This document shows, one piece after another, positions 45,284-57,621 of a stretch of DNA of 64,000 nt. Source of the DNA: Ectobius pallidus (lineage: Eukaryota > Arthropoda > Insecta > Blattodea > Ectobiidae); the NCBI GenBank assembly GCA_964059195.1, contig CAXKWD010000001.1, positions 156,848,532 through 156,912,531 on the forward strand, in the 5' to 3' direction. Position 1 is the stretch's first letter; each line of letters begins with the position of its first letter. The notes under the pieces are model-generated. The model made no database searches. It was not told the origin of the DNA and worked only from the letters and a program-made list of their open reading frames with translations. The translations under genes and the position numbers were made by a program.

Positions 45284-45660
45284 CATGGGCGTCGGCATGG
45301 GGGGGCAGGGTTGCCCCCCTCTGGATTGCCTTATGGATTAATTTATTTGTGGTACTCTTTGTCAACCTACAGTTGTAGCATGGAGAATAAAACAAATAGA
45401 ATTACTTTATAATGAGTTTAGCAAGTATTAACTAATTATAACTATAATATGTATTTATAATAATATCTCATCAAGGCCATTGCTCAAAAGAGTGTATTCT
45501 GTTAACTTAAAAAACTTTGTAGCCTCGTCGATTTCAGCTTGGATTCAAAATAACGATCCGGTTAACTAAGTGAATATTAATGTGTTTAGCCTAATCATTT
45601 GAAACTGAGGTCCGAAATTGATTTTGCCCCCCCTTAGTAAAATTCCTGGTGACGCTGCTG
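45284..45660. mobile_element. hAT-type MITE with perfect 8-bp duplication
   Basis: The ends catgggcgtcggcatggggg and the inverse of cctggtgacgctgctg are related. The octamer ctaagaac is exact at 45276-45283 and 45661-45668. The element is 377 bp and resembles the one at 51102-51746 (catggccgtc…gacgtccatg). Confidence 0.9.
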
Positions 45661-45990
45661 CTAAGAACTATAACCCCATAGTGCTACATCCCTGAAGGGA
45701 CTAGGCCTACCATCCAACTGGTGCATCATTTACCATAGGCAGATGGCAGGATTGGGGAGCATATGGTCAGCATGCCAACACTCATGGTCGTTAATATGGT
45801 TTCTGTGGCTGCTGGACCCGCTACTCAAGTACCTCAGTTTGAATCATGAGGCTGAGTGTGCACAGTTCAGATCTCCCTACTTCAGAAAAAATCCGAAGTA
45901 GGCCTACTGGGAATGAAACCTGGGCCTGTGGATTCACAGCCAGCAATGCTGGAGGTGGTCTGCAAATTCAGCTATTCAGCAGAAAGAAAA
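45661..45990 (+). mobile_element. SINE-like repeat, family 5, copy 2
   Basis: It matches 33170-33412 and extends further (gggaatgaaacctgggcctg at about 45910, resembling a T arm). Its left edge adjoins the MITE duplication. Confidence 0.6.
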
Positions 45991-46638
45991 GCATTTAGCA
46001 ATTGGCAATTACATCTTCATCTTTCAAACCATTACACTCAGATGCTGAAGTCCTAGCTAATGAAATAGGTAAATTGCTGCAGCTATAATTGTAATTGTAT
46101 CTCAATTGTTTTATTGAATAAATTTTTTTTAAAGAATATACCCATAAGCAAATTACCTTATTTGAAAGGCTCCATCTGCCTCGTTGTTCGCCAGACATGC
46201 TAACCGCTGCTTGTTAACCTGGGCCCTCCCACCTTAATTAGAGCCTCACCACCTCTGAAATTTTCTGGGAATATTGCATCATTTGGCGAGGAAGACACAA
46301 TGCTAAGGTTAAGGAAAGTTCTCAGAAAATTGTATATACAGTTTGTACAAAGCAAAGAAATTTATAAAGTGTGAAGTATGCAGAAATAGGGATATGTATA
46401 ATTTTATGAATATGAATAATAATTGTTTGCTGCAAAAGCTTAAATAAATAAGCATTATGTTAAAAAGAATAGAGGCATTTTTCTATGATTTAAACCTTAA
46501 ACTTTAAAAATGGTTTAAAAACAAGTAAGTTTATGCAATCCTCACACAGATGTCACTATGTGATAAGTGCAGAAACATTAAATGGAGAAGTTAATACTTT
46601 TAACTTAACTTTAACTTAAATTGGTGGATATCTGATAA

Positions 46639-46914
46639 CACTGTACAACAAATTTGAACTTTTTTTCTGTCCTTTATATGAAACTATGTGATTCTGTATA
46701 AACAAAGGGTTCTTGATTCATATCTCAAAACCAAAATGTTCCATCACCTACTGTTTTTGTAGGAGACACACTTTTCATATTTAAGTAAAGAGCAAAAAAT
46801 TGGATTCTTTGAAAATGGTGCGTGGTAAACAAATTATAGATTCGTTATTTTCAGCCAAATTTATACAAGAAACACATAGTTTCATCTAAAGGACATTTTT
46901 CATGTTGTACAGTG
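46639..46914. mobile_element. MITE with ~50-bp terminal inverted repeats
   Basis: The left end cactgtacaaca…gtcctttatatgaaactatgtg is the inverse of the right end cacatagtttcatctaaagg…tgttgtacagtg. TAA flanks both sides. The element is 276 bp and non-coding. The ends suggest a Tc1/mariner-type MITE. Confidence 0.8.
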
Positions 46915-46917
46915 TAA

Positions 46918-49690
46918 TTGAAATATTTCTTCTTTTAAGATCGGTCTGCTTTTGAAACCAAGTTACCAAGTGCAGCTGGTATGGAATTCTTTTCCAAAGT
47001 TATCTTAATTAAGTACTGTTAATTCATAGTTCTATTTTATAAACTAGTCCAATCATAATGTAAGTGATAACTGATGTAAAATAAACATCTCATTTTACTT
47101 TCTAACTTCATGTTGTTACATTCATGTGCTAAATACAGGTTGACACAATTTCTTACAACCTTCAAAAGAGTGAAGGAAAACTACTAGAATACCAATTTGA
47201 AATTACCAAAATAGTAGCAAGGATCATCTATTAATACATTATGCAATCAGCCCATGATGGCTTGTATTGAGATATGAGTTTGTTTATTAAACGATCAAAG
47301 CGAGTTTCATAACTTCCATATGAGTATTTAATTACCAACATATACCATAATTAAATGTTTAAGTTTTGAGATTTTAGATTCACTCAAACAAATGGAGACG
47401 GCTGCCCTCTGTTCACAGCAGTTTACATAGTTCTTGTCTTCTGCGACAGATGGCAGCTGATGGCGTCCATGGAAGTCTAAGCTTCTTCTTGGCCATTTTC
47501 TTGAAACCCTTGGATTTTTGCAAAACAAAATTATTATATATAATAATTATAAAATAAATTATAAGATAAAGGATCATGATTGGCCAGTACCTGAGGCATT
47601 GCTAAACATTAGTGGTCAATGTCAATTGAACACATGTCCCATGAATGGAATAGTCCGTATAAAACCATAAGTTTAGCACTTTCTGGAACAAACATATTTA
47701 TCATTATTGCAAACTACTACCAAAATTGTATAATACGGTAACTTACAATGTAACGCATGGTGTACATGTAACATGGTGGCTAGACAAGGACTGATGTCTT
47801 ATTGACTGGTGGTCATATGATTGATTTCCTTGGCCACTGCACATCTCTGTTACCACCGCCAACCTGCACTCGTCTACTAGGTAAGGAATGGGAGAAGTAG
47901 AGGGACACATCTGTTCGGCCCTTAGTATCCCGCTAGACAGTACAGTATATAAGGAGTTTAACACTGTCATCCATTCCCATACATCGTTCAAAATGTTATG
48001 GCATATGAACTGCCACCACAGCCAGTGAAGAAATGCCAGCTTTTGGATCTAGAAGTTGAATAGATCTTGTTCATTCCACTGCTCAAATCTCATTGCAAAT
48101 GGATCAAATTCCTGTAAATAAATAAAAAAAAAGCTGTCTTTAGGTGTTTAGTATGCTTACTATTTGATTTATGAACGGAAAACACTGCAACAAACCTACC
48201 TTCAGAAGTGAAGGAAAGACGTGGTTCCATGTCAAATTCTGAAATAATTCTAGATTATAAAGTTAAAATGTTTATTTCTAAAACATTACAAAAATTACAA
48301 AGCACTTGTGATATGGTAACTTGGGTATCACTATAGTAAGATGTAAATCCATCTTATGCCTTTCTTTGCTCGTAATCTGAGATTTAATCAGATTTAAACT
48401 TAATCAGATTTAAAGTAGCTTTTAAATTAACTACAATCTCAAGTTATCACCACCATCTACAATTGCATACAGTACTAATCATTTCTTTCTAGAATTCAAT
48501 TCAAATTTGAAAACTACAGTTACCTGTAATTAATTTCCTTTCACTATTTAGTTTATAAACTGTAAGAAGTTAGATGATCTTAAAATATATTTCTAAATAG
48601 GGTAATTTTCATTACCAATATGCATTAAAGAAAACCAAAACTTACTTCCAATAATGAAAAGCTTCATACTTTCATTCTAACATTTTCCTTTTCTAGTAGT
48701 ATCATTTCCAAAGGCTGTCTTACCATAAAAAATGGTAACAATATTTAGCGACTGAACTGGGTTTCCACTCAACTTCACTAATATAAGTCATCACTTACGG
48801 AACATGTTTCAGAAACATACTTGTCTACATCATCTGAGGTTCTTGATATGACAGATGTCTCTGTCAGCAACATCAACTTAGTGATGAATCTCAAAATTTT
48901 AAAAAATACTTCTATTTTTTGAATGAAGAATATTTCCCAGACAGTCAATTCTTTTGGTTTTTACACAGTTTTTAATAATAGTGTCATGTCATCTTCGAAT
49001 TCATTAACACTGTACCATATAAATAATGAGCTAAGGCATATTTTTTGTTTCTTTCCCCCTTTTTTTCTTTTTTTCTTTCTTTCTTTTTCTTTTCCACTTG
49101 ATGTTCCTTGTGTTGTCTTAACCAAAATTTCTGTTTGTTTTTCTGATATAAAATTTTCCGCGAATCTTTGTATTTCAATTTATAAATGCCTGAGATTTTG
49201 GGAATTTTGTCCATCTTCTCAGATTTCAGTGGGCTTTCTATACTGTGTTTATTAATAGGGACAGTTGAAACATGTTCTGTGTAGTCATAACTTATACTAG
49301 TAAAATTCTATACAACACTTTGTTTTCACTATCATACTTCCATCTGTAAACCCTAAACTTAAAATGACGTCATATATAGAGGGGCAAGAAAATAGTGTGA
49401 TTGCTTGCAAAGGATACAAAGATATCTTCATATGTTCACTGCATAATGCCCATCATAATCCTAACTAAAGAGGACAGTATTTATGGGCTCTCATGATTTT
49501 TATAAGCCATACCTGTCCAGAGTTAATAAGTCGATTGCTAAAACAAGGTTTTATCCACGACCATGGTTATAACCTCATTTCAATTCTTAAAATCCAGTTT
49601 CTCTCATTTTTCTGAGCCTCGATTCGAAACCAAGACTGTCTACACGAACCACGGCTATGGTAGGTTTAAAACCTCGGCTGCAGATATTCA
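46918..49690. other. no gene recognised
   Basis: AT-rich DNA with short open frames lacking motifs. Minor features are a short direct repeat (taatcagatttaaa twice at 48373-48418) and a pyrimidine-rich run at 49050-49095. Confidence 0.4.
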
Positions 49691-49700
49691 AGATGTACAC

Positions 49701-49907
49701 GTAGGGATAAAAAAAAAAGCGGACCTACTAAAATATCTAAGTTGCCAATATGAGCCACTGCGCATTCCTAGAACCTGCTAGGCAAGTGCAGTCTAATATC
49801 TAAGTTGTCGATATGAGCCACTGCACTTGCCTAGCAGGTTCTAGGAACGCGCAGTGGCTCATATGGGCAACTTAGATATTTTAGTAGGTCCGCTTATTTT
49901 CCCCTAC
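49701..49907. repeat. complex hairpin: one segment in two direct and one inverted copy
   Basis: Arms 49701-49792 and 49820-49907 are near-perfect inverted repeats (for example gcggacctactaaaatatct against its inverse). The short centre (49793-49819) repeats part of the left arm directly (aatatctaagttg…atatgagcc). It is not bounded by a visible target duplication. Confidence 0.9.
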
Positions 49908-51101
49908 CTGTACATACTCAATCAGCTTATAGTTAATCAGAGGCAAATTAATATTCTGCAGACATTAAATTTGCATCTTAAAATGCTGTGGACAGAGGTA
50001 ATTCATTATTTGATTGCAGTTATGATCAGATCTACAAGAAAGTTAGAAAGAATCGAAAGAATCTATGCCAGAGTTAGCAAGAATGCTAAATCATAATGCT
50101 AGAGTCGCAGAAATAATATAATGCGGTTGTGTTTAATATATTTTGAGTTATTTCATAGTTTGATATGAATAAATTTCTTAAACAACAATATTTTAGGCCT
50201 TCATAGTGTTTGGTTTCTGCGACAATATATTGACGTAACAGTAAGAAATATAAATTTTTTCTATGTTTCCAGTTGTAAAACAAAAGACTTAGGTTTCTAT
50301 CCAGACCCTGCCTGGTCTTTGCTTTAGAAATCAAGTCGAGATTCAGCCATGGTTTGAAAATCTCTGCCTCAAACCGCAAATAAGACTCCTTTTTAGCAAA
50401 TCGACCCAATATGTCCTATAAGCTAAGAAAATATTAGGACATAAACAATATTTGCTGAGTAAATTTTACGTAAATTTTTACATTGATTGTGGTTTAAGAC
50501 ATTCTAGGTAGTAGAATAAACAAAGAATTTGTAAATAAAATCTAGGAACTTTTTAACTGGTTCAGATGTAACTGGCTAGCTGTTCTACTGAGAAAAAGGG
50601 TCCATTGTTATGCAGTATAAAATAGTGTTTGGTCTATCCATTTTACTAAAGTAGTAGTAATTCCTTTCACTCCCTGGTGGAGCATAGGGCAAGTTGATCC
50701 TAATTCAGTCAGACCTACTTAATAACAATTTTGAGGTAAGGAGTTAAATTTGTCGCATTCTCATTCATGCATCACTCAAATGAAAGTGCAGACTCAAAAA
50801 AAGAGAGACAAAGGAACAACAAAGCAGTCTAATATAACCCTAATTTTTTATGTACCAGTAATCAATTATGCATGCTGTAAAATACCTTTGAAAAAATTGT
50901 AAACCTTTCATAGAGGTAGAGTATAAAGTAAGCGCTCATTCATGTTATACATTAAACTTTAAGGCATTTCAATTTCACATACTTATTGCACATAAAATCT
51001 TACAAATTTGGAACATATGTTTCAAAGGCTCCTTTTTGCCTCCATCATCAGCTCAGATCTACTGATAGGTTCGTTTCTCTGCCCATCAAATGTTCTCCAG
51101 G

Positions 51102-51746
51102 CATGGCCGTCTGGAAGAGGGGACAGGGTAGGGCCGCTGCCCCCCTCCTGGAAATTTGGTTTACATATAAATCTCTAAACTAAATTACTAAAAGCAACTA
51201 ATGCAAAATGAGGCTTAAATGCGAAATGAGGCTTAAATTTACACATACTGTAGTTGAAGCTGTTTGGACAAAATGAGTTGTAACTGCTTGGTAACTTAGA
51301 TTTGAGCATGTAGGAATAATTACATCCACTAAACTTGAAATCATTTCTAATCAAACATCTTATTGTAATGAAGGTAAGACAATGGAAGTATAGCATTTTA
51401 TATGAATAGTACCTGTGAAATTGAAGAAAATTTCATGTGAGTGTACTCCATCAGATGTTTTCCTTTGCATCCATAGTCATAAGTATGGATAAGGTAAATC
51501 AAATATGTGGATTGTAATAGTAGTAATAATAATAGTAATAATAATAATAACAGTAGTAGTAATAATACAAATAATAATAATAATAACAATAGTAATAATA
51601 ATACAAATAATAATAACAATAGTAATAATAATACCAATAATAATAACAAAGTGGTTGTAATAGTAGCATAGTGATGGTGGTGGCAGCGGTAATTTGTTCA
51701 TTTGCTCCCCCCCCCCCCCTTGACAAAATTTCTGTGGACGTCCATG
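51102..51746. mobile_element. hAT-type MITE carrying an AAT microsatellite
   Basis: The ends catggccgtctgg and the inverse of ctgtggacgtccatg are related. The flanking octamers tctccagg (51094-51101) and tttccagg (51747-51754) match at 7 of 8 positions. Poly-C lies near the right end. An expanded imperfect (AAT/AAC)n array fills 51518-51648. Confidence 0.8.
51518..51648. repeat. imperfect (AAT)n/(AAC)n microsatellite
   Basis: Trinucleotide array of about 130 bp inside the MITE. The leucine- and tyrosine-rich open frames across it are repeat artefacts. Confidence 0.95.
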
Positions 51747-52462
51747 TTTCCAGGTTGTATGAATTTTGAAATGAGGTCATCTCCATACAAAACAATCAAC
51801 ACACTGAGAAAGCTAAAACTGATATTACTGCGAGAAAGTCAAACTTGCGCCACTTAAATCTGAAACAAGTACACAGCCCTAACGTCCCATAAACACCACA
51901 TATCCCATAAGGATGAAAAATGGGCAACCCTAGGTACACACGTCAAACAAATGGTTACAAAAATTTGGTTTGACTGGAGGTAATCAACTTCATTGTTGGG
52001 CACTCCGGGGATAAGGGTGGGCACATTTAAAAAAAAAAGTCGTTAGTGATGTCAAAATGTATAAGTCTATCTTTGTTATTCTGGATGCATAGTTTTTACC
52101 ACCAGTTCAGAAACCACGAGATTTAACTGTTAGTAAGATTTTATTTACAATAATCATGTGAAGTTGAATGCCTTAAAGTTTAATGAATAACATTGACATT
52201 TCATAATGTTTTACCGATTAATTTAATCAAATCTCAATCATGTATTTGCACACTCATGGGTTAAAATGTGAATCACTTCTGTCACAACATTTCTAAATGC
52301 AGGAAAGGAATATTGACATCTTCGTAGAAAATTTTGATTTCTCATTATCACAAGTTGTGAAATACGTATGTATTATATACCTAAAGAGCTATGTGGTAAA
52401 ACATTATTAATTGTTATTTGGGAAATTGGTAACTCTACGATTCTGTTTTCGATGTGCATGCA

Positions 52463-52772
52463 TTAGGATCGTGCAAATCTGATGCGGTTTGCTGCTTGGT
52501 CTCTTAGTTGCTGGAGAATGGGTGACTCTTTTGAATTGACAAACACCGAGAGGTTAGGAGTAGGGGCTGCAGATTGTACGATGCCTGCTGGTACCACTCC
52601 TTGTGGTGGGTTCCGGTTCTCCAACTCTTCATCAGAATCTGGTTGGAAGACTAGCACAGGTGGAGTCTGCACTGTGGTAGGGAAGTCGAGGACCGTGACT
52701 AGCTGAGGCTTTGTGGGACGAGTTGGTATTGTGAGACGCTCAGGATCCTTTGTTGCAGTCACATTGGGTCTC
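52463..52772 (-). CDS. secreted protein, exon 3 (terminal)
   Basis: The acceptor on the minus strand is caaacag|gaga. With two carried bases it reads RRPNVTATKDPERLTIPTRP, later TTVQTPPVLVFQPDSDEE, and ends QAANRIRFARS before TAA (52463-52465). A tttatt at about 52139-52144 (AATAAA on the gene strand) is a possible polyadenylation signal. Confidence 0.85.
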
Positions 52773-55700
52773 CTGTTTGTATTTTAAAGAAAATAAACAA
52801 TGCTAAATAATTTAAAATATTTTCCATGTAATATTATTTACTGATTGACTTATTTCTTTACTTCTTATTATGACCCTGAGGTCAACCCAGCCTCAGCCTC
52901 AGCCTCAGCATAACACCACTGAGTTAATTATATTTTATTATTCATATGACTCATTACTAGTTCATTGTTTAGTTCCGGGTATGGTGGTGACCGTTTGTAA
53001 TAGAATCTGTCAGATTCAATGGAACTTACAGGGTGATAGAATACAGTGAAGAAATAAAAAAAATGATGATGATGAAAACCCAAATCAAAACATGTGTGTG
53101 ACCTATATTTTGAAGTACAGAGCATGATCATGCATTTGGCTTTCCAAGACCTCCTGCAGGTTTTACAAATTATTGTGATCTGTCCCACCACAACAGCACT
53201 TTTTCTGCATTATGACGAATAAAAACTTACACCAGCACAACCAGGTAAAGCACAGGGCTTTGTAATCTAGCAATTCCATTCATCGAGAAATTTTGGGATC
53301 TATTGAAGGACCCAACATCAGTGATTGACAGATTCGTTGCTAGGAAATTTTGACGGCTCTGTTCACCTTATAAAGCCTTTTTATTAGTATGTATAGTAAT
53401 ATTAAATATATTATAATAAAGTTCAGCCTTAACCCTTAACATACAACTTATCTGAATCCACTCAAAAACAGCATTTATAAGACAGACACAAAATATTGTT
53501 GTCACATATAAAGGTCACATAATATGTAGATGAAAGCTGGTATGTATAGGATTTCCGAGAATGAGAGTTGATGGAGCGGTGGAGCATCAAGATATGGGTA
53601 AGGTACTTTTCTAAACCTTGTAATATGTGTGGGGCTCAGCCAAAATAATTAGTCTGGCTACATCACTCGTATGTTCAGTAAATATCTCTACATATAAGCT
53701 TCCAATGATAAGCATATCTACTTTCATATTGACTTGCTTTAGTGTCGATTAAGTGAACTTTATAACCTAAAAAACATAGATATATATCAATATATATATA
53801 TATATTTTTTTTTTTATATATGTATATATATATATATGTACCGAGAGGTATATACACACATATATATTGATCAAAAAGTTTATGAACGTTTTCGAATAGG
53901 CTACTTGATTTATGTGCATATATTTTTCAGTTTTTAATAATATGAGACTGTACGCCTATACAACTGTGTTAAGAATTTATTTTACTTAACTAATTGTCAA
54001 GTTTTCCTGGGCACCTGGAAAAAGGGACAAAGTCTAAAGTAAAGAGTTTGTTCATGAATTACCGGTATGTGAAATCCAAGAAAACTATATGCATCAGGTG
54101 TTTTATCTTCTTCCTGTAACATTTACAATTTATCGCATGCAATGTTTTTCCACTTGGGTATTCAATATTTAAAATACTGTAAGCCCTTACAAATAAGAAT
54201 TCCACAAAGAAATATTATTATAGAGATTAGAAAACTATTAATCTAATAAATTTAATCTATTATACGAGTTGACTTATTAACACATTTCTTATGTTCCGTT
54301 TCAATTCAGTTCATGTTACTATGTAATGTATGATTCTTTTTCTTTGTTTGTTCTGGATCTGTATGGTCACCTGGATTGCCAGGCAGATGACTTGAATAAA
54401 GTATTTCTCTCTCTACCAATGTTTTGGATGACACATTTCAGGGATCCTCATCCCCATTTTCAAATGCAATGTCAACTACCAAATCCTTTTCATGAACATA
54501 CTGTACCACACCAGGTGGACTTTTATGATCTTCTTGATCAGGTTATCTTCTTCTGGTATATAAAAATTCACCAATTATTTTTCAAATTTTCTTATATAAA
54601 CTTTTGCATCATATTTCCAGATCTTTACATTTGTTGAGTGATTTTAGTAATTTTGCTTCCTTAAAAAAATTTATGAACATTGTAAAGAAGCAAAATAGAA
54701 AATTTGTAAAGAAAAATATCGGTCAACAAACATAAAAAATCTGGAAATATGGAAAAATTTATTGTATTAAAACATTAAAAGTCATTGGTAAATTTTGATA
54801 TACCCGAAAAATATAATCCTGATGATGAAGTTAAAAAAAAAAGTCCACTGAGTGAGCTTCAGTATCTTCCTGAGAAAGATTTGGCAGTTAACAGTACATT
54901 TGAAAATAAGGATGAGGATCCATGAAATGCATCATTCCAAAACAATAGTAAGTGTTAGCAAAGGAGTGTGTGTAAGTCAACTTATATGATAGATTAAATT
55001 TATTACAGCTGCTTCACTATGTAAGTTTGATAATATCAATATGTATTAATGTATCTCACCTGGTAGGGTATGGCAGAGGGTATTGTGGTGGCAGGGGTCC
55101 TGTGGGGATAGCATATACTACAGTGATAGGAATGGGGTGTGCTGGCGAGATGAATGTGCCAGGAGGAACTGGAGCTACCACAGCTCCCACAGGAATGGGC
55201 ATGCAGATGCCATCATGCACGATGGTGAACGACGATGGGAAACCAATGGGAACTTCAGGCTCTGACACCCAGAATGGTCTCTGCAGCGCTACTTGTACTG
55301 CTGGCATGGCTTCGGGTTCCTACGAGAAATGTTACATATTAGTAGGTGCAGCTAGCAGTGATAAGCATTATACAGTGCGTTTCACGTGAGAGTTGGCCAA
55401 TTACGCGGGTTTCTGCATCGCGGTGGCCACAGCTCTAACTCTCGAGCGATCAGGTGAAATATCCACGCAAATAAAGCCGTGATCGGTGTAATGATTCAGG
55501 TTGTCACATTTACAGTTAAAATTACAATGAAATTAACCACATACCTCATCACAAGAAATGTTGGAAATGTCCTCCTCTTGCATCCACACAACACTGGCAA
55601 CTTTTTAGGAAATTTTGTTTCACATGTGTAAGTTCAGCTTCCTAGATAGATAGAATTAATTTCTCTTGTGAGATTGTCTTTAAATTCTTTTAATGTATGG

Positions 55701-57596
55701 GTTTGAACTTGACACTTTATTTTACAATTTCCCGCATAAATAACAGTCATATACTGCTAGAAGAACTTAAAGACAATAACCCAGGAAAAATTAACTCTAT
55801 CTTGGAAGTTGAACTTATGTGAGTGAAAGAAAACTTCCTAAAAAGTTGCATCGTGAGGATGCAAGAGGAGGACATTTCCAACATATCTTGTGATAAGGTA
55901 CATGGTTAGTTTCATTGTAATTTTAACTGTAATTGCGAGAACCTCAATCATTACACCGTTAGCAGCTTTATTTGCATAGATATTCCACCCGATCTCTTGG
56001 GAGTTAGAGCTGTGGCCACTGTGGGGCAGAAACCCGCATGATTGGCCAACTGTTAAGTGAAACGCACTGTATTAGGAGGAAAATTCTTTTGACACCAGGA
56101 GTAAGACTTGGAACCTTCAGCTAACTGTACTGATGTTCTACCAACTGAGCTAGCCAATTTGTACACAGTGACAGATGGGCTCCTTCTTCTGTGATTACCC
56201 TTAATGGTCGACCTCACTGAAACACTTTTATGTCATATATATATAGAGTTCCATGCTTTTATCTGGCTTTAGTGTTGTATTAAAACAATAAACTAAAAGA
56301 AACTTCTGTAATACAATTTTATATACTTCGGTAAACTATTGACTATTTTGTGGGTGGTATTTCCTCATCTACAGCACAGTATCACCAGAATATCTTTACA
56401 TTTAGTGATTAGATTACGGTATCTCTTATATTATGTATTAATGCAATTCACACAATCCCAAAAGACAGTAAGACATAAGATACAGAAATCAAATTTAATA
56501 CAAAGAGAATATATATATATGAAATATAAATTATATAAATCAAAACGCGAAAATCATGCACATTCTTAAAAATTATTAACGTATATTTTAAAATAGTGAT
56601 TGCAGTATCTCTTATATTATGTATTAATGCATTTCACACAATCCCAAAAGACAGTAAGTCATAAGATACAGATATCAAATTTAATACATAGAGAATATAT
56701 AGGAAATATAAATGATATAAATCAAAACAAGAAAACTCATGCACATTCTTAAAAATTATTAACGTGAAATAATAGGAAATCGTTCACTGAGTAAAACATA
56801 TACAGAGAGGTTATTTTTGCAATGTGCCAAGAACACATGGTCCAGTGGCCTGGAAGCAAGTCATTGGCCAGTAAACGCGATCCAGTGGCACATCACAAAA
56901 ATAATGTCTTTAAATTAAAATTGCTTTAAATACTAAGTGTAGTACTGTTTCACGAAGTTTGAACTGTATGGGTAGGTATTGTCAAGCAGCAACAGAACAT
57001 CTGTCGACAACCTCTGGATTTGAGGTATTGGACCATCATGCATACAGTCCAGATCTCACTTCATTTCTTGGTCCACTTAAAGATGCATCGAAACGCCGTC
57101 GATACACAGACTAAAAAAAATGAAGGAGGCAGTGCATGATTGGCTTGCTGCTCAGTCAAAAACATTTTTCTGTGGAAAATAGTGAAATAGTGAAATACTG
57201 GAACAAGCGTACTGAAAAGTGCGGGGCTATGTTGAAAAATATTACAACTGTATGGCCTCTGCTGCTATTTAAGTAAATTATAAAAATTAATTTCACCCTA
57301 ATGTACTTACAAGTTTTTTTTTTTTTTTTTTTTTAATTTCCCCCTTTTTTTCTTACATTTGGTGCCTGAAGAGTGACGAGGGGCTGAGTGAGAGAGAATC
57401 CAGCAATTTGCACATCAGAGACTGGAAAGACTTGCAACCTGTCTTGTGCCATGAGCACCAGCGGTACTGTAGCCAAAGCCCGATCCACTGCATACGGATG
57501 CTCTGCTAGCAACAATGGTGGAAAGAAGCCATCGAAGAAGAATCTTCCTTCCGTTGTTAAAGACAACAGTGACAGCACTAGCACCAGCAGCTTCAT
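52463..57596 (-). CDS. secreted proline/valine-rich protein of unknown family, 3 coding exons
   Basis: Exons (minus) 57596-57357, 55319-55060 and 52772-52463 join in phase with GT-AG introns, giving 269 residues from ATG to TAA. Residues 1-17 (MKLLVLVLSLLSLTTEG) form a signal peptide. The mature part begins RFFFDGFFPP. The middle is hydrophobic and Pro/Val-rich (VGAVVAPVPPGTF; ITVVYAIPTGPLPPQYPLPY). The end is more polar, with an acidic patch (DSDEELENRN) and NVT as a possible N-glycosylation site. It has one cysteine, no catalytic motif and no membrane anchor. I do not recognise it. A cuticle, eggshell, salivary or gland secretion role would be speculation. An acceptor abuts the ATG, implying a 5'UTR exon. 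Confidence 0.85.
53778..53838. repeat. TA-rich microsatellite
   Basis: Alternating TA with an internal T run, in the intron between exons 2 and 3 of the secreted-protein gene. The rest of that intron (52773-55059) shows no gene. A short open frame at 54326-54637 has no recognisable motif. Confidence 0.9.
55060..55319 (-). CDS. secreted protein, exon 2
   Basis: The acceptor is tttctcgtag|gaaccc and the donor ccag|gtgaga, both on the minus strand. It encodes EPEAMPAVQVALQRPFWVSE, GFPSSFTIVHDGICMPIPVG and later TGPLPPQYPLPYPT. It enters in phase 0 and leaves in phase 2. Its acceptor lies 53 bp from the fold-back element at 55373. Confidence 0.87.
55373..56069. mobile_element. TA-flanked fold-back MITE (mariner-type), ~240-bp arms
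   Basis: The ends cagtgcgtttcacgtgagag and its inverse (ttaagtgaaacgcactg) are flanked by TA at 55371-55372 and 56070-56071. The arms stay recognisable for about 240 bp (for example gttggaaatgtcctcctctt and aagaggaggacatttccaac) with a ~230-bp centre. It is non-coding. TA sites and a CAGTG start fit the Tc1/mariner group. Confidence 0.92.
56095..56180 (-). mobile_element. tRNA-derived SINE head or tRNA pseudogene
   Basis: The minus strand reads ggctagctcagttggtagaa (D-arm/A box), a spacer with an anticodon-arm-like piece, and gaaggttccaagtcttact (degenerate B box), at tRNA spacing. The T loop is imperfect, so a functional tRNA is unlikely. Confidence 0.6.
56403..56770 (+). repeat. tandem duplication, ~190-bp unit, two copies
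   Basis: The unit at 56403-56580 repeats at 56596-56770 with few changes (tctcttatattatgtattaa; cacacaatcccaaaagacag; cattcttaaaaattattaac in both). It lies in the first coding intron of the secreted-protein gene. Confidence 0.92.
57030..57290 (+). pseudogene. mariner-type transposase C-terminal fragment
   Basis: The plus-strand translation has HHAYSPDLTSFLGPLKDASK, then KEAVHDWLAAQSKTFF and a late YVEKYYN. This matches the mariner block around the final catalytic Asp and the C-terminus. It is broken by stops. It is a different lineage from the 7930-8640 fragments (FGPLKDAL-type). Confidence 0.8.
57357..57596 (-). CDS. secreted protein, first coding exon (signal peptide)
   Basis: ATG is at 57596-57594, directly preceded on the minus strand by tttgtttacag, a strong splice acceptor. 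The donor is aat|gtaaga. It encodes 80 residues, MKLLVLVLSLLSLTTEGRFF through LVTLQAPN, and leaves in phase 0. A poly-T/poly-A run (57314-57334) lies just inside the intron. Confidence 0.87.
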
Positions 57597-57621
57597 CTGT
57601 AAACAAAATAATTATATTATT

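Noticed and set aside
51398..51795. Leucine/tyrosine/isoleucine-rich minus-strand frames
   Set aside because: Translation of the AAT/AAC microsatellite in all three frames.
55027..55389. 120-codon plus-strand frame rich in Gly/Thr
   Set aside because: Antisense shadow of exon 2 of the secreted-protein gene, which has matching splice sites on the minus strand.
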